Shown: in pieces, positions 34,734 through 46,517 of the stretch
How positions within the stretch are numbered: the stretch's first letter is position 1
How the letters are laid out: each line of letters begins with the position of its first letter
From: Camellia lanceoleosa
Taxonomy: Eukaryota; Streptophyta; Magnoliopsida; Ericales; Theaceae
Reading direction: 5' to 3'
NCBI GenBank assembly: GCA_025200525.1
Contig: CM045763.1
Location: forward strand, 63,003,018 to 63,067,017
Length of the DNA stretch: 64,000 nt
Notes under the pieces: generated by a model
Told to the model about the DNA's origin: nothing
The model's database searches: none
Seen by the model: only the letters and a program-made list of their open reading frames with translations
Translations under genes and position numbers: made by a program

Positions 34734-35054
34734 TTGAGGGCTAAGCAGGCGGTGACGACGGTGTTTCGAATTCCGGTCCACAAAGTCCTTGATCAAATTC
34801 GAAATCAGTCCTACTTCAGGGTGCCGGCAAGAGCACCAGGAGAATTTATGGGGAGAAACCTTGGTAGGCGTTGTGCTTACCACAATGAGGAGGGGCACCC
34901 AACTCAGGGTTGCAGAGCCCTTAAAGCACACTTAGAAGATTTGGTGAGGCAAGGCCATCTAAGAGACCTTGTGGATGAGGCCAAAACAAGGAAGAACAGC
35001 ACGATTGTCAGAAGCGCCCGTTCCGCCTCCCCAAAGGCAAGAGCCACTGTGTAG
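34734..35054 (+). pseudogene. Retand gag C-terminus with zinc-like motif
   Basis: Continues gag in a new frame: FRIPVHKVLDQIRNQSYFRV and CAYHNEEGHPTQGCRALKAH. The CxYH...H...C pattern with EGHPTQGC is the nucleocapsid motif of Tat/Retand elements, in place of the classical CCHC knuckle. Ends TAG at 35052. Confidence 0.8.
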
Positions 35055-35065
35055 GTGGACCTCGG

Positions 35066-35821
35066 GTGGTTAATGTGATCCACTCAAAGGTGAATGAAAA
35101 CGACATACGGGGGGAGACACAGAGGGTAAAACACCTGCAGCACGTCAACCAGGTCGGACTGAAAAGACCTCGGCCTGAAGATTGCCAAGGACCGATGATA
35201 ACCTTCACAGAAGCCGACCTTGATATGGTTCAGCACCCGCACAATGATGCCTTGGTAGTATCCCTCCAGGTTGGGGAGTGCCAGGTGAAACGCATCCTGA
35301 TTGATCAAGGCAGCTCCTGCGACATCATGTATGTCAGATGTTACAAGGAGTTAGGCCTTCACCCTGATGACATGGAGCAGTCAAACGGCCCGATGGTCGG
35401 CTTCAATGGAACGCCGACATGGCCTTTAGGCGCAACAAGCTTGGAGGTACAGGCTGGCACGAAGAAGATCAAGACAGAATTCATTGTGATTGACACGCCC
35501 TCGCCTTACAACATCATCTTGGGGAGGCCGTGGTTGCATGCAATGGGGGCAGTTCCCTCAACATTGCATCAACTGCTACGGTTCCCAACAGAACATGGGA
35601 TTGAGGAAGTCAGAGGAGATCAACTGCAGGCGAAAAATTGCTCCATGGTAGCAATGAAGTTAACCTGCAGCATTCGGGAACCAGAGAAGGCAGAAGTTGA
35701 AAAAGAGGACATGAAGGTCCTAGATGGTGTCGGCAAGGAGCGAGAAAAAAGTGAAGAAGCATTGAAGAAAATCTTCGCCCAAGAGGGCGATGAGGAACGC
35801 TTTTCTTCTCGACAAGATTAG
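35066..35821 (+). pseudogene. Retand protease region
   Basis: 251 open codons. ITFTEADLDMVQHPHNDALV precedes the retropepsin motif RILIDQGSSCDIMY, and YNIILGRPWLHAMGAVPSTL ends the fold. The catalytic triplet is DQG rather than DSG or DTG, a form I believe occurs in this lineage. The acidic tail (EKAEVEKEDMK) leads to RT. It overlaps the next frame at 35790. Confidence 0.82.
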
Positions 35822-36965
35822 CCAAGAAGAAGAAAGGGAGTTGGAAGGCTTTCTAAGGAAAAATATTGAGGTGTACGCCAGGACACCCTATGAAATGCCT
35901 GGCATTGACCCCGAGGTCACATGTCACAGACTAACGTTGACAGTCGGCCAAACCTGTAATACAACGAGCGAAGACCGACGTTGATGCACGCCGAAAGGAA
36001 GAAGAAGTAGACAGACTGGAGGCCAGGCCATTAGAGAAGCCAATTATCCCATGGTTATCAAACACCGTGATAGTAAAGAAGAAGAATGGCAAGTGGAGGG
36101 TCTACGTAGATTTTACAAACTTGAACAAAGCTTGTCCCAAAGACAGCTTCCCTCTGCCAAAGATCGACCAGTTGGTGGACGCCACATCTGGACATGGAAG
36201 GATGAGCTTCTTGGATGCATATAGGGGGTATCACCAAATAGCCATGTACCCCGGATGAAGAGAAGACTGCTCATCACTCAAAGGTTTGTATTATTCTGAG
36301 TCATGCCTTTTGGGTTGAAGAACGCAGGAGCAACTTACCAAAGGCTGGTAACCAAGATGTTCAAACACTTGATTGGCCGAACTGTAGAAGTCTACATTGA
36401 TGACATGGTCGTGAAGACCAAGGAACCAAAAGATCATCTTGCTGACCTAGAAGAGGTCTTTGACATACTCAAAACATATCGGCTCCGACTAAACGCATCA
36501 AAATGCGCATTTGGAGTTGGATCCGGTAAGTTCTTGGGATACCTGGTGACTAGAAGGGGCATTGAAGCCAGCCCAGATCAGATCAAGGCCATTCTGGAAT
36601 TACAGAGTCCGACATCGGCTAAACAGGTTCAAATGCTTACTGGAAGGGCCGCAGCCCTAAACAGGTTCATAAGCCGAAGTTCGGACAAATGTAAACCTTT
36701 TTTCAATCTGGTGAGAAAGGCCACGGATTTTCTATGGACAGAGGAATGTGAGGCCGCTTTGGCCGACCTGAAGAAATATCTTACCTCGGCTCCAGTCCTC
36801 TCAACACCTCAACTTGGGGAGGAACTGTTTTTATACTTAGCAGTTTCAGAGCACGCAGTAAGTGCTGTGATAATCCGAAAAGAGAAGGGAGAGCAGAAGG
36901 CTGTTTACTATGTAAGTAAAACCTTGGCCGATGCAGAAACAAGGTATCTACACTGGAGAAATTGA
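35790..36965 (+). pseudogene. Retand reverse transcriptase and first RNase H
   Basis: Three open pieces in order. 35790-35984: GFLRKNIEVYARTPYEMPGI and DPEVTCHRL. 36067-36258: MIVKKKNGKWRVYVDFTNLN and FPLPKIDQLVDATSGHGRMS. 36303-36965: [20 protein letters not shown], the catalytic [33 protein letters not shown], then the RNase H start [20 protein letters not shown]. The YIDD is intact; small shifts at about 35985, 36258 and 36965 break the protein. Confidence 0.85.
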
Positions 36966-37099
36966 TGCTGGCCTTGGTAATGGCCTCAAAGAAGCTAAAC
37001 CATTATTTTCAGGCTCACAAGATAGTGGTTCTAACAGAGCACCACTCAAATCCTTCTTGCAACAAGGAGACTTAATCGGAAGAATAGCAAGATGGGCCG

Positions 37100-38465
37100 T
37101 AGTTTTGGGCCAATATGACTGGAGTTCAAAGCCGAGAACAAAGAATTAAGGGCCAAGTCTTGGCCGACTTCGTGGCCGAGTTCTCGCCAGAATACATCAA
37201 ACATCGGGCTCCGCTGAGCCGAGATGAACGATGTCCAAACAAGGAAGGAGAAGCCCAGCCAAAGGCTAAGGAACCAAGGAAGGAAAAACTCAGACCTGCA
37301 AAGATTTACATCGAACTCCTTTCAACTTTTTGTTGATGGGAGCTCAAACCGGCAGGGGGCAAGGGCAGGAGTAGTGTTAATTTCCCCCGATGGAGAGATA
37401 TTGGAGCAGTCCATTCGACTAGGGTTCAAAGCCTCGAACAATGAGGCGGAATATGAAGCATTGATTGGATCGGCCGCAAGAGCGAGAGGCGATGAGGTAA
37501 TCGTTTTTTGTGACTCACAACTTATAGTGAATCAAACTACAGGAGAGTTTGCTGCCCGAGATGAAAGGATGTCGGCATATGCAAAAGAAGTCATCAGGCT
37601 GGCAGACATGTTTCAAAGCTGCCGACTTCTTCAGGTTAGCCGAGACGATAACAACCACGCCGACGCGTTGGCCAATTTAGCAAGCTCAATGCAAACCGGA
37701 AAGATGAGGACAATAATGATCGATTATCTATCAGGCCCGAGCATAGAGCCACCGAACACAATGCAAGAGGCATTATGTGTGGACATGGGACCAAGCTGGA
37801 TGGATGTAATTATTGCATTCCTAAAAGAGGGAAAGCTGCCAGAAGATCGCAAGGAAGCACACAAAATCAGATTGAAGTCGGCAAGATTCAGTCTGACAGC
37901 AGAAGGACATCTCTACAGAAGATCCTTTACCGGACCTCTTTTAAGGTGTGTACACCCTCTTCAGGTTGAAGACTTTTTATATGAAATTCATGATGGAGTT
38001 TGTGGAAGCCACGCAGGGGGCAGATCGTTAGCTCACAGGGCCATTACCCAGGGGTATTGGAGGCTCTATATGCAAAAAGATGTAGAAGCCTATGTGAAGA
38101 AGTGTGAACAATGCCAGAGGTTCGCACCGCTGATACATCAGCCAGCTGCTGACCTGAACCCGGTTTCCAACCCTTGGCCATTTGCCCAATGCGGCATGGA
38201 TCTCGTTGGACAATTGCCCCAACGGGCAAGCGGAAGTACTGCCGGTAGCAACAGACTACTTCACAAAGTGGATAGAAGCCCTCTTGCCAAAATCCGAGAT
38301 GTGGATGTGAAAAACTTCATCCGAAAACATCATCACCATATTTGGGTTTTCAAGAGCAATCGCGTTGCGACAACGGAACACGCTTTGACAAAGAACTCAT
38401 CAAGAATTTTTGCGAAAGTTCAAGATAAAGAATTACTTTTCAACACCAAGCTTTCCCCAAAGTAA
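37100..38465 (+). pseudogene. Retand second RNase H and integrase N-terminal half
   Basis: The long frame 37224-38465 carries an archaeal-type RNase H, FQLFVDGSSNRQGARAGVVL (D), ASNNEAEYEALIGSA (E), VIVFCDSQLIVNQ (D) and DNNHADALANLAS. The integrase zinc domain follows (IHDGVCGSHAGGRSLAHRA ... KKCEQCQRF: H, H, C, C), then the core start QCGMDLVGQLPQ. After about 38220 the frame is lost (expected core replaced by unrelated residues), so a small indel lies there. Dual RNase H is characteristic of the Tat lineage. Confidence 0.85.
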
Positions 38466-39008
38466 TGGGCAAGTCAAGCATCCAACAAAGTCATTCGGAT
38501 GGAATAAAGAAGAGGTCCGCAGCAAAGAAAAGGAAAGTGGGTAGACGAATTGCCCAACGACTGGGCATATCGCACTACGCCGAGAAGATCAACAGGAATC
38601 CCTTTTGCCATGGCTTATGGCACAGAAGCAGTCATTCCATTAGAGATCGGTATCCCAGGGATCAGAACACAGGGAGTTGAGAACGGGTCTAATGATATGC
38701 TCTTAGCCTGAGATCTGGATCTACTAGAAGAAAGAAGAGAGAAAACTGCAATCCGACTTTTGCAAAGATACCAAAGAACTTGCCAAAGCTTACAACAAGA
38801 AGGTCAATCCAAGGATTTTCAAGTCAACGACTTAGTCTTGAGAAAAGTCGGCAATAAGAAGGATCGAGAGAGGGCAAGCTTGGCCCAAAGCGGGAAGGAC
38901 CCTCTGATTACTTGTGTTAGGAAATGGGGCATATCGCTCGAAGATAATGAGGGCAAAGCATTGCCTAGACCATGGAACACTTGTAATTTAAAGTTTTTCT
39001 ATCATTAG
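38466..39008 (+). pseudogene. Retand integrase C-terminal part
   Basis: Scattered over frames: [20 protein letters not shown] near 38500, then RYQRTCQSLQQEGQSKDFQV and NDLVLRKVGNKKD at 38760-39008, the integrase C-terminal domain (usual form F-VGDLVLRKV). No chromodomain follows, as expected for a non-chromovirus. Confidence 0.6.
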
Positions 39009-39152
39009 ATGTTTTTGATTTTTGCCGATATGATCAATAAATCTTAGCGAATTTTTGAACTTATAAAACTATGCATGATGTTGTTTTTGAATAATGAGAA
39101 CCCAAGTGGAACTTTGGTTCACATTGAAGCGAAGAAAAGATAGTAATGCTTA

Positions 39153-39620
39153 GCGAAGTTAAAGTTAAGCGAGATAAATTCCTTATCTTTACTTGTTGAA
39201 ATTTGTAGCAATTTACAAGTTAAAGTTAAGCGAGATAAATTCATATCTTTACTTGTTGAAATTTGTAGCAATTTACAAGTTAAAGTTAAGCTGAGATAAA
39301 TTCCTTATCTTTACTTGTTGAAATTTGTAGTTAAGCTGAGATAAATTCCTTATCTTTACTTGTTGAAATTTGTAGCAATTTACAAGTTAAAGTTAAGCCG
39401 AGATAAATTCCTTATCTTTACTTGTTGAACTTTGTAGCAATTTACAAGTTAAAGTTAAGCTAAGATAAATTCCTTATCTTTACTTGTTGAAATTTGTAGC
39501 AATTTACAAGTTAAAGTTAAGCCGATACAATTGTTTATCTTCACTTGTTGAAATTTGTAGCAATTTACAAGATGAAGTTAAATTAAGTTTATATGCTTTA
39601 TACTTGTTGAAGTTTATGGA
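39153..39620 (+). repeat. 62-bp tandem repeat array in the Retand 3' region
   Basis: About seven copies of a unit with AAAGTTAAGC, GAGATAAATTCCTTATCTTT and ACTTGTTGAAATTTGTAGCA. One copy is shortened near 39300-39335. Units are contiguous with no unique spacers. Such arrays are common between pol and the 3' LTR in Tat elements. Confidence 0.88.
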
Positions 39621-39954
39621 AAGTTTACAGGTGAAGTCCTAGCCGAGGTAAATCTTCAGGTAAACATACCCGAGGTATGTAACCCCGAGGAGATTAAGCG
39701 AAGGAAGAATTATGTAAATCATGCAAAATATTCTAAGTATAGAATCAAACAGAAGCAATGAAGAAAAATTAAAGACTACAGCATTCAAAGAGAAACAGTT
39801 GTATATAAAGGAGGCACAATGGCCTAGCAGAAGTAAATTGTTCTAAAGCAACAAAGAAAGGCACATCGGCCATAAAGAAGAAGCTTACATTGTTCAGGGA
39901 ACATTAACAAGAGCAAAGAAAAGAAACAAAGTACAAAAAAAAAGAAAAAAAAGG

Positions 39955-42353
39955 CTAAGTTTCTTCAACCTTCAGGAGCAGGTTGGGCTGGGACCTCAGA
40001 GGGTTCTTGAAGAACAACCTCGACATCTTTTTCTGCCGCAACCTCAGCATGCTTTTCCACCACGACCTCGGCCTCCTTATCAGCCGCAATTTCGGCATCA
40101 ACTCGGCCAAAGTCTTCTCAACACTTCTCTCAGCCAAGAGAAGGTCAGAGGATAACTTGCCGACGTCAGCTTCCTTGGGCGCATCTTCAAGATCTTCGTT
40201 CTGGGTCAAGTCCAAAACTTGATCACCCTTAGGAGGAGATTTGGACTTCCTCACCAAGGCCTTGTTATCTTTGTTTTCCTTATCCTCATCGTCAACCTCA
40301 GTTTCAGAATCAGCTTCTTCTTCAGCTTGGCTTGGAGGAGGAGGAGGAGGAGGAAAAGGCAAAGGGATAGCATCGGCCTTGCGCCATGGCGAATCGTCTG
40401 GGATGTTCAGCTTTTTGGCCAGGGACATCCAGCCAAGGGAAAATCCCCTGTTGCATGCCTGCCTGACTTGAAGCTTGTAGTCTTCAGTGACGTCGGCAAT
40501 ACCCTGGTTGTAGGCCTTTTCATCTGCAGCCTTGATTTCGGCTTCTTTGGTGGCCAGGGCATCTTGCAGTTCCTTTTCGGCTTGGGCTGCTTTTTCCTCG
40601 GCCTCTTTCTGCTGAGCCACAACAACTGTTTTAATGGCTTCAGCAGCCTCGGCCTTCTCATCAGCTATTTGTTTATCTTTAGTTGCTGCCTCAGCTTGGT
40701 CTTCCAGAGTCTTCATTTTATTTTTAAGACTCTTGTTCTGTTTCTGAAGGGCAGCGCACTCCTTCTCCATCTCGGACAATTTCTCCTTCGTTTCAAATGC
40801 TTGCAAGGAGAAGGAGTGGGCATGTTGCATGGCCTGAAAGAATACAAGGCAAAAGTTATTACAAAATGTTACAAAACCTAACAAGTATGAAGAAAGTGGC
40901 ATAAAGACAAGTTATAAAAATTCAGAGGCTTACTTGAACGGATCGCTGAAGCATGAGGGCGTAGTTCTCAAATTCACTCATCTTGGCATTACGCTCAAGA
41001 TCGCCCTCAAGAAGAACTGCAGCACTAAGTGCCACGCCGATATTCACATCGTCGGCACTTTCGTTGGCATAGATTGGCCTGTTTTCAAGTGTAATTTTGG
41101 GCTCCCAGGGAACTTTGGGAACCCTGGATCCCGAAGTCGTCGCGGACGATGACCTCGGCCTTTTTTGCTGAGTGGACCCCGATGGCTAGGCTTCAGCATG
41201 TCTTTTGGCGGGTGCAGAAGTGGTCTTCTTGCTCTCGGCTAACTTTGAGATGGGCACATCATATTCATCCTCGGCCTCAGCAGCCTTGGACTTCGGCTGG
41301 GCCTTCTTGACTCTTTTTGGTTTTGGTGGAAGCACCGTTTGGGATGGTGCATCATCCACATCGGCTGGAAGGTCGGCGAGGAGATCTAGAACAACGGGCT
41401 TCGGGCGGACCATTTCGGCAGTTTTTACAAGACGTCGCCGACGCTTTCTTTCTGTTACTGGGATCAGGTATTGGGCTGAAGTGAATGGAAGATCGGCTGG
41501 GTCAGAAGTAGAACCTTGATCTGTCCGGGATGTAGATGTGGTTTGAGTTGTGGCTGTAGATGGGCTCTTTTTCTTCGCTCTTGGGACGTCAGGCAGAGTT
41601 GACTTATACGTTGGGATGAAGTTCAGTACCAGTGGAGCTTTGCGTTTGTGAATGGGGAGATCTAGAAGCTTCTTCAGGTCTTCGCCTGGAAAGTAGGTTT
41701 CACGGAAGCTTTTGGGTGGTTGATGGAGGTCTGCAAGACAAACAAACAGACATTAGAAACGGGATAAGTATGGAAGACTTAAAGAGAAAACAAATAAGCA
41801 GTAACACAGGGCTCTTACCCTTGCCCTCTTTAACTGTTCGAGGTAGAGGAAAAATATGGACATCTTCATCCGGGCCGAACTCCCAATTTCCCGAAGCAAT
41901 AAGATAGTCGTTCCCGACCCCCTTGTTGAAGTCTGGGAGATCGGCTATGATTTTGAATTGGGTGGACCTCGGCTTAAGGTAATATACGAAGCCTTTTTCC
42001 TTCAGATTAAGGGGGCACATTGTATAACAGTATTGAAGGTTGGCCAGGGTGATCCTAACCTTTTCTTGCCGGGCTAAGGCTATGACACCATTAATCACCC
42101 TATAGGAGTTGATGGTAAGCTGCATGGGGTTCAGTCTGTAAAAGTGGAGAACTTCACGAAAAAGGGGATTTAGTGGGAGCCGAAGTCCACACTCAATAAA
42201 AGCAATAATAGGGAAAGGCATGGTATTGTCTGTAGGCATAATGGAATCATCATTCTCGACTAGCCTAAGGTGAACATCGGCAGGAATAGAGAATTCTTGC
42301 CTAAAATATTCTAGTTTGGTTGGGGTGTTAACCCTATTTCTCCACATACCCAT
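39955..42353 (-). CDS. Antisense three-exon gene inside the Retand element (gypsy-type 'putative transposase')
   Basis: Exon 1 42353-41819 (MGMWRNRVNTPTKLEYFRQE...), exon 2 41730-40934, exon 3 40833-39955. The intron ends are consensus (GTAAGAGC/CTTGCAG; GTAAGCC/TTTCAG) and the phases agree. Exon 1 holds FPIIAFIECGLRLPLNPLFR, VLHFYRLNPMQLTINSYRVI and LKEKGFVYYLKPRS, the signature I associate with the Pfam family 'putative gypsy type transposon' (PF04195). Exon 2 is basic and Pro-rich. Exon 3 is a long Ala/Lys/Glu coiled coil (ETKEKLSEMEKECAALQKQN), then a Pro run and an acidic stretch. One in-frame TAG at 41186-41188 (a likely Gln codon) interrupts exon 2. Antisense ORFs are known in Grande/Retand elements; their role is unknown. 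Confidence 0.7.
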
Positions 42354-43293
42354 GATTTTTGGTGTAAAAGTACTAGGCTACAGAAACAGGTTACTTTCGA
42401 AGGGTTATTGGGACCTCGGCTTAAACCTAGGTGTATATTGGTGAAGTTGGTTTCAGTTTTTCCTAAGGGTTGATGGATCTATAAGCAAATCCCAAACCTA
42501 AATCTACGAAAAACGAGTATGAAGGACAGAAAATCTGGAAAACAAAAAAGCAAAGAGCGAAGCTTCAGATTCAAGAATACAAAGGGTGGAAGACCAAGAA
42601 TAGAGGAGAAACAGTGCAAATGTTCATATGTAAAATCAAGAAATAAAAACGTATTCAGGTGGATGATTCGCAAATTAAATACTAGAGCAGAACAACAATG
42701 GCAAGAAATTTCAGGGATAAATCAAGAACTGGAGAAGAAAAGCCAGTTGCTTACCAGAAAATGTGAGGCCGGAATGAGCTTCGCCGAGGTCAGACGACGG
42801 AGGCAACAGTGGCGAAAGCTTCGTAGAAATAGTAGATGGAGACAGTTGCAGAACTTCGAGCTTAGAACAATGGCAGACTCAAGAAGAAAGAGCTTTAGAG
42901 AGAGAATAAAGTAGGGAAATTCGAATGCAAAAAGTAAAGAATGAAGAGAGAGGCAAACGTTTTTGTCAAAAAGGTGAAACGGCGGCAAAAATAGGGTAAT
43001 TATTGTGCCTAAGGCAACGACGTCGACGGGCAAGCAGAGAAAAAAGACGCCAACAAAGCGACGCCAAGACCGGACCAATAAGGGAAAAACGCGTCAGTGG
43101 AACGATTGAAAAATGGTGCATGACAGCTCATACGCGAAGGAAAATTGATCTGTATTCTTGTTCTTGGATGAAGACATGTCGGCCTGAAATAAATGATCTC
43201 GGCTAGAAAGTTCTTAAGCCGACGTACGAGGAAAAAGTTCAATATAGGTTCCATCACCTCAGTATGCCGAGGTAATAGAACCTAGGGGGCAGT
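42354..43293 (+). other. Retand 3' untranslated region and polypurine tract
   Basis: No domain recognised. The leader and promoter of the antisense gene should lie here (about 42354-43000). It ends in the polypurine tract ACCTAGGGGGCAG (43280-43292). Confidence 0.6.
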
Positions 43294-43853
43294 TGTGGGG
43301 ATGTATTTTCTAAGTGCCAACACGTGGTCGAGGTGGCACCGAAGTGTCAGCCGAGGTGCCACGTGTTATGGTAGTTACGCCGAGGTTATTGCGGAGTTGC
43401 CGAGGTTATCTGCGAGAATACAAGAGTCCGAGGTTTCCTCCGAAGATATCGGAATCCGAGATGATCAGATAAGGGGCAAGAGTCCTAGAATGAAGAAAGA
43501 CTTCAAGATGGATAAGGATAGTATTCTTAGGGAGTCTATCCTTATCTCTTGTAGAGTCCAAAGTAAGTACTGAATGAGAGTCCATAGAAGTGAGACTTCT
43601 AGTGGGACTAGGATAGAGAGAGACTATAAAAGAAGGGCACCCCGTGGTCTAAGGTACGCAAATTTGTAGTCTTGAGCAAGAATTTAAGCACTTGTATTGT
43701 CTTTGAGAGATCGACTTGATCGTCGGAGTGCCCCGGTGGAAGATCCACCGGAGCCTTTTCTTTCGCATGCGATTATAGGAGCCATCTATTACATGCGTGC
43801 TCTCAATTTGGATTACTAAGGAGGGCAGTGTGATCGGAAATTCACTCACACAT
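43294..43853 (+). repeat. Retand 3' LTR
   Basis: Same ends as the 5' LTR. It has a TATA box at about 43621. Differs by scattered changes and a few small indels (for example after AAGAAGGGCACCCC). Confidence 0.88.
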
Positions 43854-44204
43854 ATAATATGCACCATTTTTAAAGGTGTACATTGAAAATTTATCCCTCT
43901 TTGAATTACTATAAGGTAGAATGTTACACGTGGGGAATAAAAAGGAAATATTGGGTGAGGAACACTTGTAGCTATGTTGGCTGGCTTTTTTTTAGTGATT
44001 TTTTGAGTATCATAAATAAGCTATTTATCAATTTATTTGTTATAGGTTATTATATTATTCTTTTTTATTTTTTTCATGCATTTTCGTAATAAGTTAATAA
44101 GCCACTAAATATTCATACCCAAACCACCCAATTTATTATATCATTTTTTGGCTTTGGCTTATTTTCATTTTAGTAAATTTTTTTAAACAAAATGTAAAAA
44201 AAAT
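43854..44204. other. AT-rich spacer
   Basis: Nothing recognised. It begins TATAA directly after the LTR; a matching left duplication cannot be checked because the left end is not a normal terminus. Confidence 0.5.
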
Positions 44205-45715
44205 CAGTTCCGATTCGTAGCTCAAAATCGGAGCAGCTCGAATGGCTCAACGTCAAAACGACGTCGTTTTGATGTTTTTTTTTTTTTTTTTTTTTCTAGT
44301 CTGGTCTGAAACTAAGACGAAGATGAGACGAAGAAAGAAGAAAGAAGAAAGAAGGGGAGAGAGAGAGAGAGAGAGATAACTTGGTCTTTATATTTGAAGT
44401 TCGGGTTTAATTTAGTTCGTCCGTCTAAAATTTTTGTGTTGATGGATCTGGATAACTTGGTCTAAAAATCAACAAGTTTGTGTTGATCCATTTTATATTC
44501 TTTCCGTCTGGATAATTTCCCCTCCAAATCAACACAAAAAATCAACACAAGTTTATATTCTTTCCCCTCCAGATCCATTCTTTCGTACACACAAGTTTTG
44601 TTCAAAATCTGATGCAGATCCATTTTCATCAACATCAAAAAAAAATTATCAAAATTTGAAGCTTGAAGAAATTTTTTTTTTTAAAGATTTTTAAAGATCT
44701 GAAGCTTGAAAAAAAACAAATTGTTAAAAGAAAATTTTTGCTTCAACAGGGGCGATTTCTGCAGACCCATCTTCTTCATCAGGGGCGATTTTTGCTTCAA
44801 CATCATCATCTTCATCATCTTCAGAGACAGAGAGGGAAGGGAAGAGAAGAGGAGGGAGAGAGAGAGAGAGAGAGAGAGAAAAAAAAAAAAGAGAGGAGAG
44901 AAGAAAAGAGGCGATCGGCGGTGATGGTGGCGGCGATCGCAGATCTGGATCTGAAAAAAAAAAAAAAAATTCTGCATTTTTTCTAAGTCTGGATCTGCAA
45001 AAAAATTTTTTTTTTGATGATGATAATGTTGATCCAGATCTGCAAAGGAATTTTTTTGTTGTTGTTGATGAAGATGATGAAGATGATGTTGAAGATGTTG
45101 AAGATGATGAAGATGAACCGGATCTGCAGACGAAATTTTTTTTTTTGTTGATGAAGATGATGGCCCGAACTGCATTTTTTTTCTCTGCATTTTTCTTCTT
45201 CTTCTTCCTTTTCTCTGCATTTTTCTGCAGATAATCCTTTTAAAAATCTCCAATTTCAATATAACCCAATTTCAAGTCAAAATATGGGTTTGCAGAAAAA
45301 TGGGTTTGGAAATTGATTGAAATTGATTGGAATTGGGTTTGCAGATAAAAGCTCCAAATCCGGATCATCTTCAACAAAACTGGGGATTGATAAATTTAAG
45401 AAAAAAAAATAGAGATGATCTGGGTTAGCAAAACTGGGAAGAAAAAAAAAAAAAAAGAAAAAAAAAACAAATTTGTGTTGATTTTTTGTGTTTGATCTAA
45501 TCGAATCAAACATTTGTGTTGATCAAACAAATTTCCAAACAAACTCTTCTCTTCCCTCTCTGTCTCTGTGTTCGAAAGAATGGAGGGGAAAGAATGAAAA
45601 GGAAAGAAATAAAGAAGAAAAAGGAAAAAAAAAAAAAAAAAAAGACAGCCCAAAACGATTTGGGCTGTCGAGCCAAAATTCGAGCCAAACTTTTCGAGCT
45701 ACCAGTCATTTCTGA
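44205..45715. mobile_element. Candidate fold-back or MULE-type MITE with low-complexity interior
   Basis: The left end has GTAGCTCAAAATCGG and AGCTCGAATGGCTC; the right end, reverse complemented, has GGTAGCTCGAAAAG and GGCTCGAATTTTGGCTCG. Next inside is a palindrome on each side: TCAAAACGACGTCGTTTTGA (44253-44272, perfect) and an 11-bp hairpin GACAGCCCAAA/TTTGGGCTGTC (45644-45669). The interior is A/T runs, GA repeats and GATGAAGAT repeats. The TIR match is imperfect and no target duplication was established. Confidence 0.35.
44253..44272. repeat. Perfect 20-bp palindrome
   Basis: TCAAAACGACGTCGTTTTGA equals its reverse complement. Variants occur in three other element ends in the window. 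Confidence 0.95.
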
Positions 45716-46108
45716 AAAAAAATTTAGGCTTTCATATTCAGCTTGACAAGATGAATTGACAAATTAAAAAAAAATTTAAAATTCAAAAGGGCAAATTACA
45801 TTAACAATTCAAAAAAATTGCGTCATGTAATTTATTCATATTCAGCAGTATAACTTATTTTGTAACGTGGTGCAACTCATTTACTGTAAGGCAATATTTG
45901 TGCATATTTTTATTTATAAATAATTTCTCTTAATAATATGCTTCTAGTTATATAAAAAAAAGGGATAATTGTACCTAGTGGGATTTTGGAAATTTTTAAA
46001 TTTTTTTTTTTAAATTTATAATTTTAATTATGAATATTTATATAATTTTCACTAATTTATAATTATTTTTAAAAAATCAAATTGACTTAATATTTTTCCA
46101 AAAAGAAA
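45716..46108. other. AT-rich spacer
   Basis: No gene or repeat structure recognised. Confidence 0.5.
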
Positions 46109-46341
46109 GGTAAATTACACCCACACCCCAACTGTATCTTTGAAATAATACTAATCTTAAAATCAAAACCCTAAACTCCAAAATACCACCGCACTTCCCT
46201 GTTTTTGATTTTTAGGTCTCACCCATCCGTTAGTCAATTGTTTGTTGACTAACAGAAATAGTTAATGTCATCAAATAATATTTCTGAAAGTACCTATTTT
46301 ACCCTTAAGCACAACCCACCACTCAACCCCATTGTAGGGAG

Positions 46342-46517
46342 TTCAGATCCTCTCCTTGGTCTCTCTCTTTAGCTTCCTATTTGCAACGGTGGAGATGCAT
46401 TTCAAGATAATCTAATGATCTTGATCTGACTATTTTAAAATATACAAATCTAAATCGTTAGATCATTTTAAAATGCATTTATACCGTTATAAATAGAGAG
46501 ACAAGGAGAAAGACTGA
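46342..46517. mobile_element. Short fold-back MITE
   Basis: The left arm (TTCAGATCCTCTCCTTGGTC...) and right arm (reverse complement TCAGTCTTTCTCCTTGTCTC...) pair over most of 176 bp, with AACGGTNNAAATGCATTT-like inner matches. Non-coding. Confidence 0.6.

Larger units (their letters stand above)
32584..43853 (+). mobile_element. Tat/Retand-type Ty3/gypsy element
   Basis: Proper element 32785-43853: LTRs 32785-33353 and 43294-43853, PBS TGGCGCCGTCTGTGGGAA, gag, protease, RT, RNase H, second (archaeal-type) RNase H, integrase, a tandem repeat block, an antisense gene, and polypurine tract CCTAGGGGGCAG. The second RNase H, the PBS and the antisense ORF are marks of the Tat lineage (Retand). 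In addition 32584-32784 repeats the 200 bp found just before the 3' LTR (43093-43293), so the left end is 'internal 3' end plus LTR', as in a tandem copy sharing an LTR. Several frameshifts in gag-pol make it defective; near-identical flanking repeats make it fairly young. Confidence 0.88.

Noticed and set aside
39153..39620. CRISPR-like array
   Set aside because: Units are contiguous without unique spacers, in plant nuclear DNA inside a retrotransposon.
40219..40881. 220-codon plus-strand frame in the Retand 3' region
   Set aside because: Opposite of the coiled-coil exon of the antisense gene; Phe/Leu-rich shadow.
44663..45746. Several Lys/Arg/Glu-rich and Phe-rich frames
   Set aside because: Produced by A/T and GA runs; overlapping on both strands.
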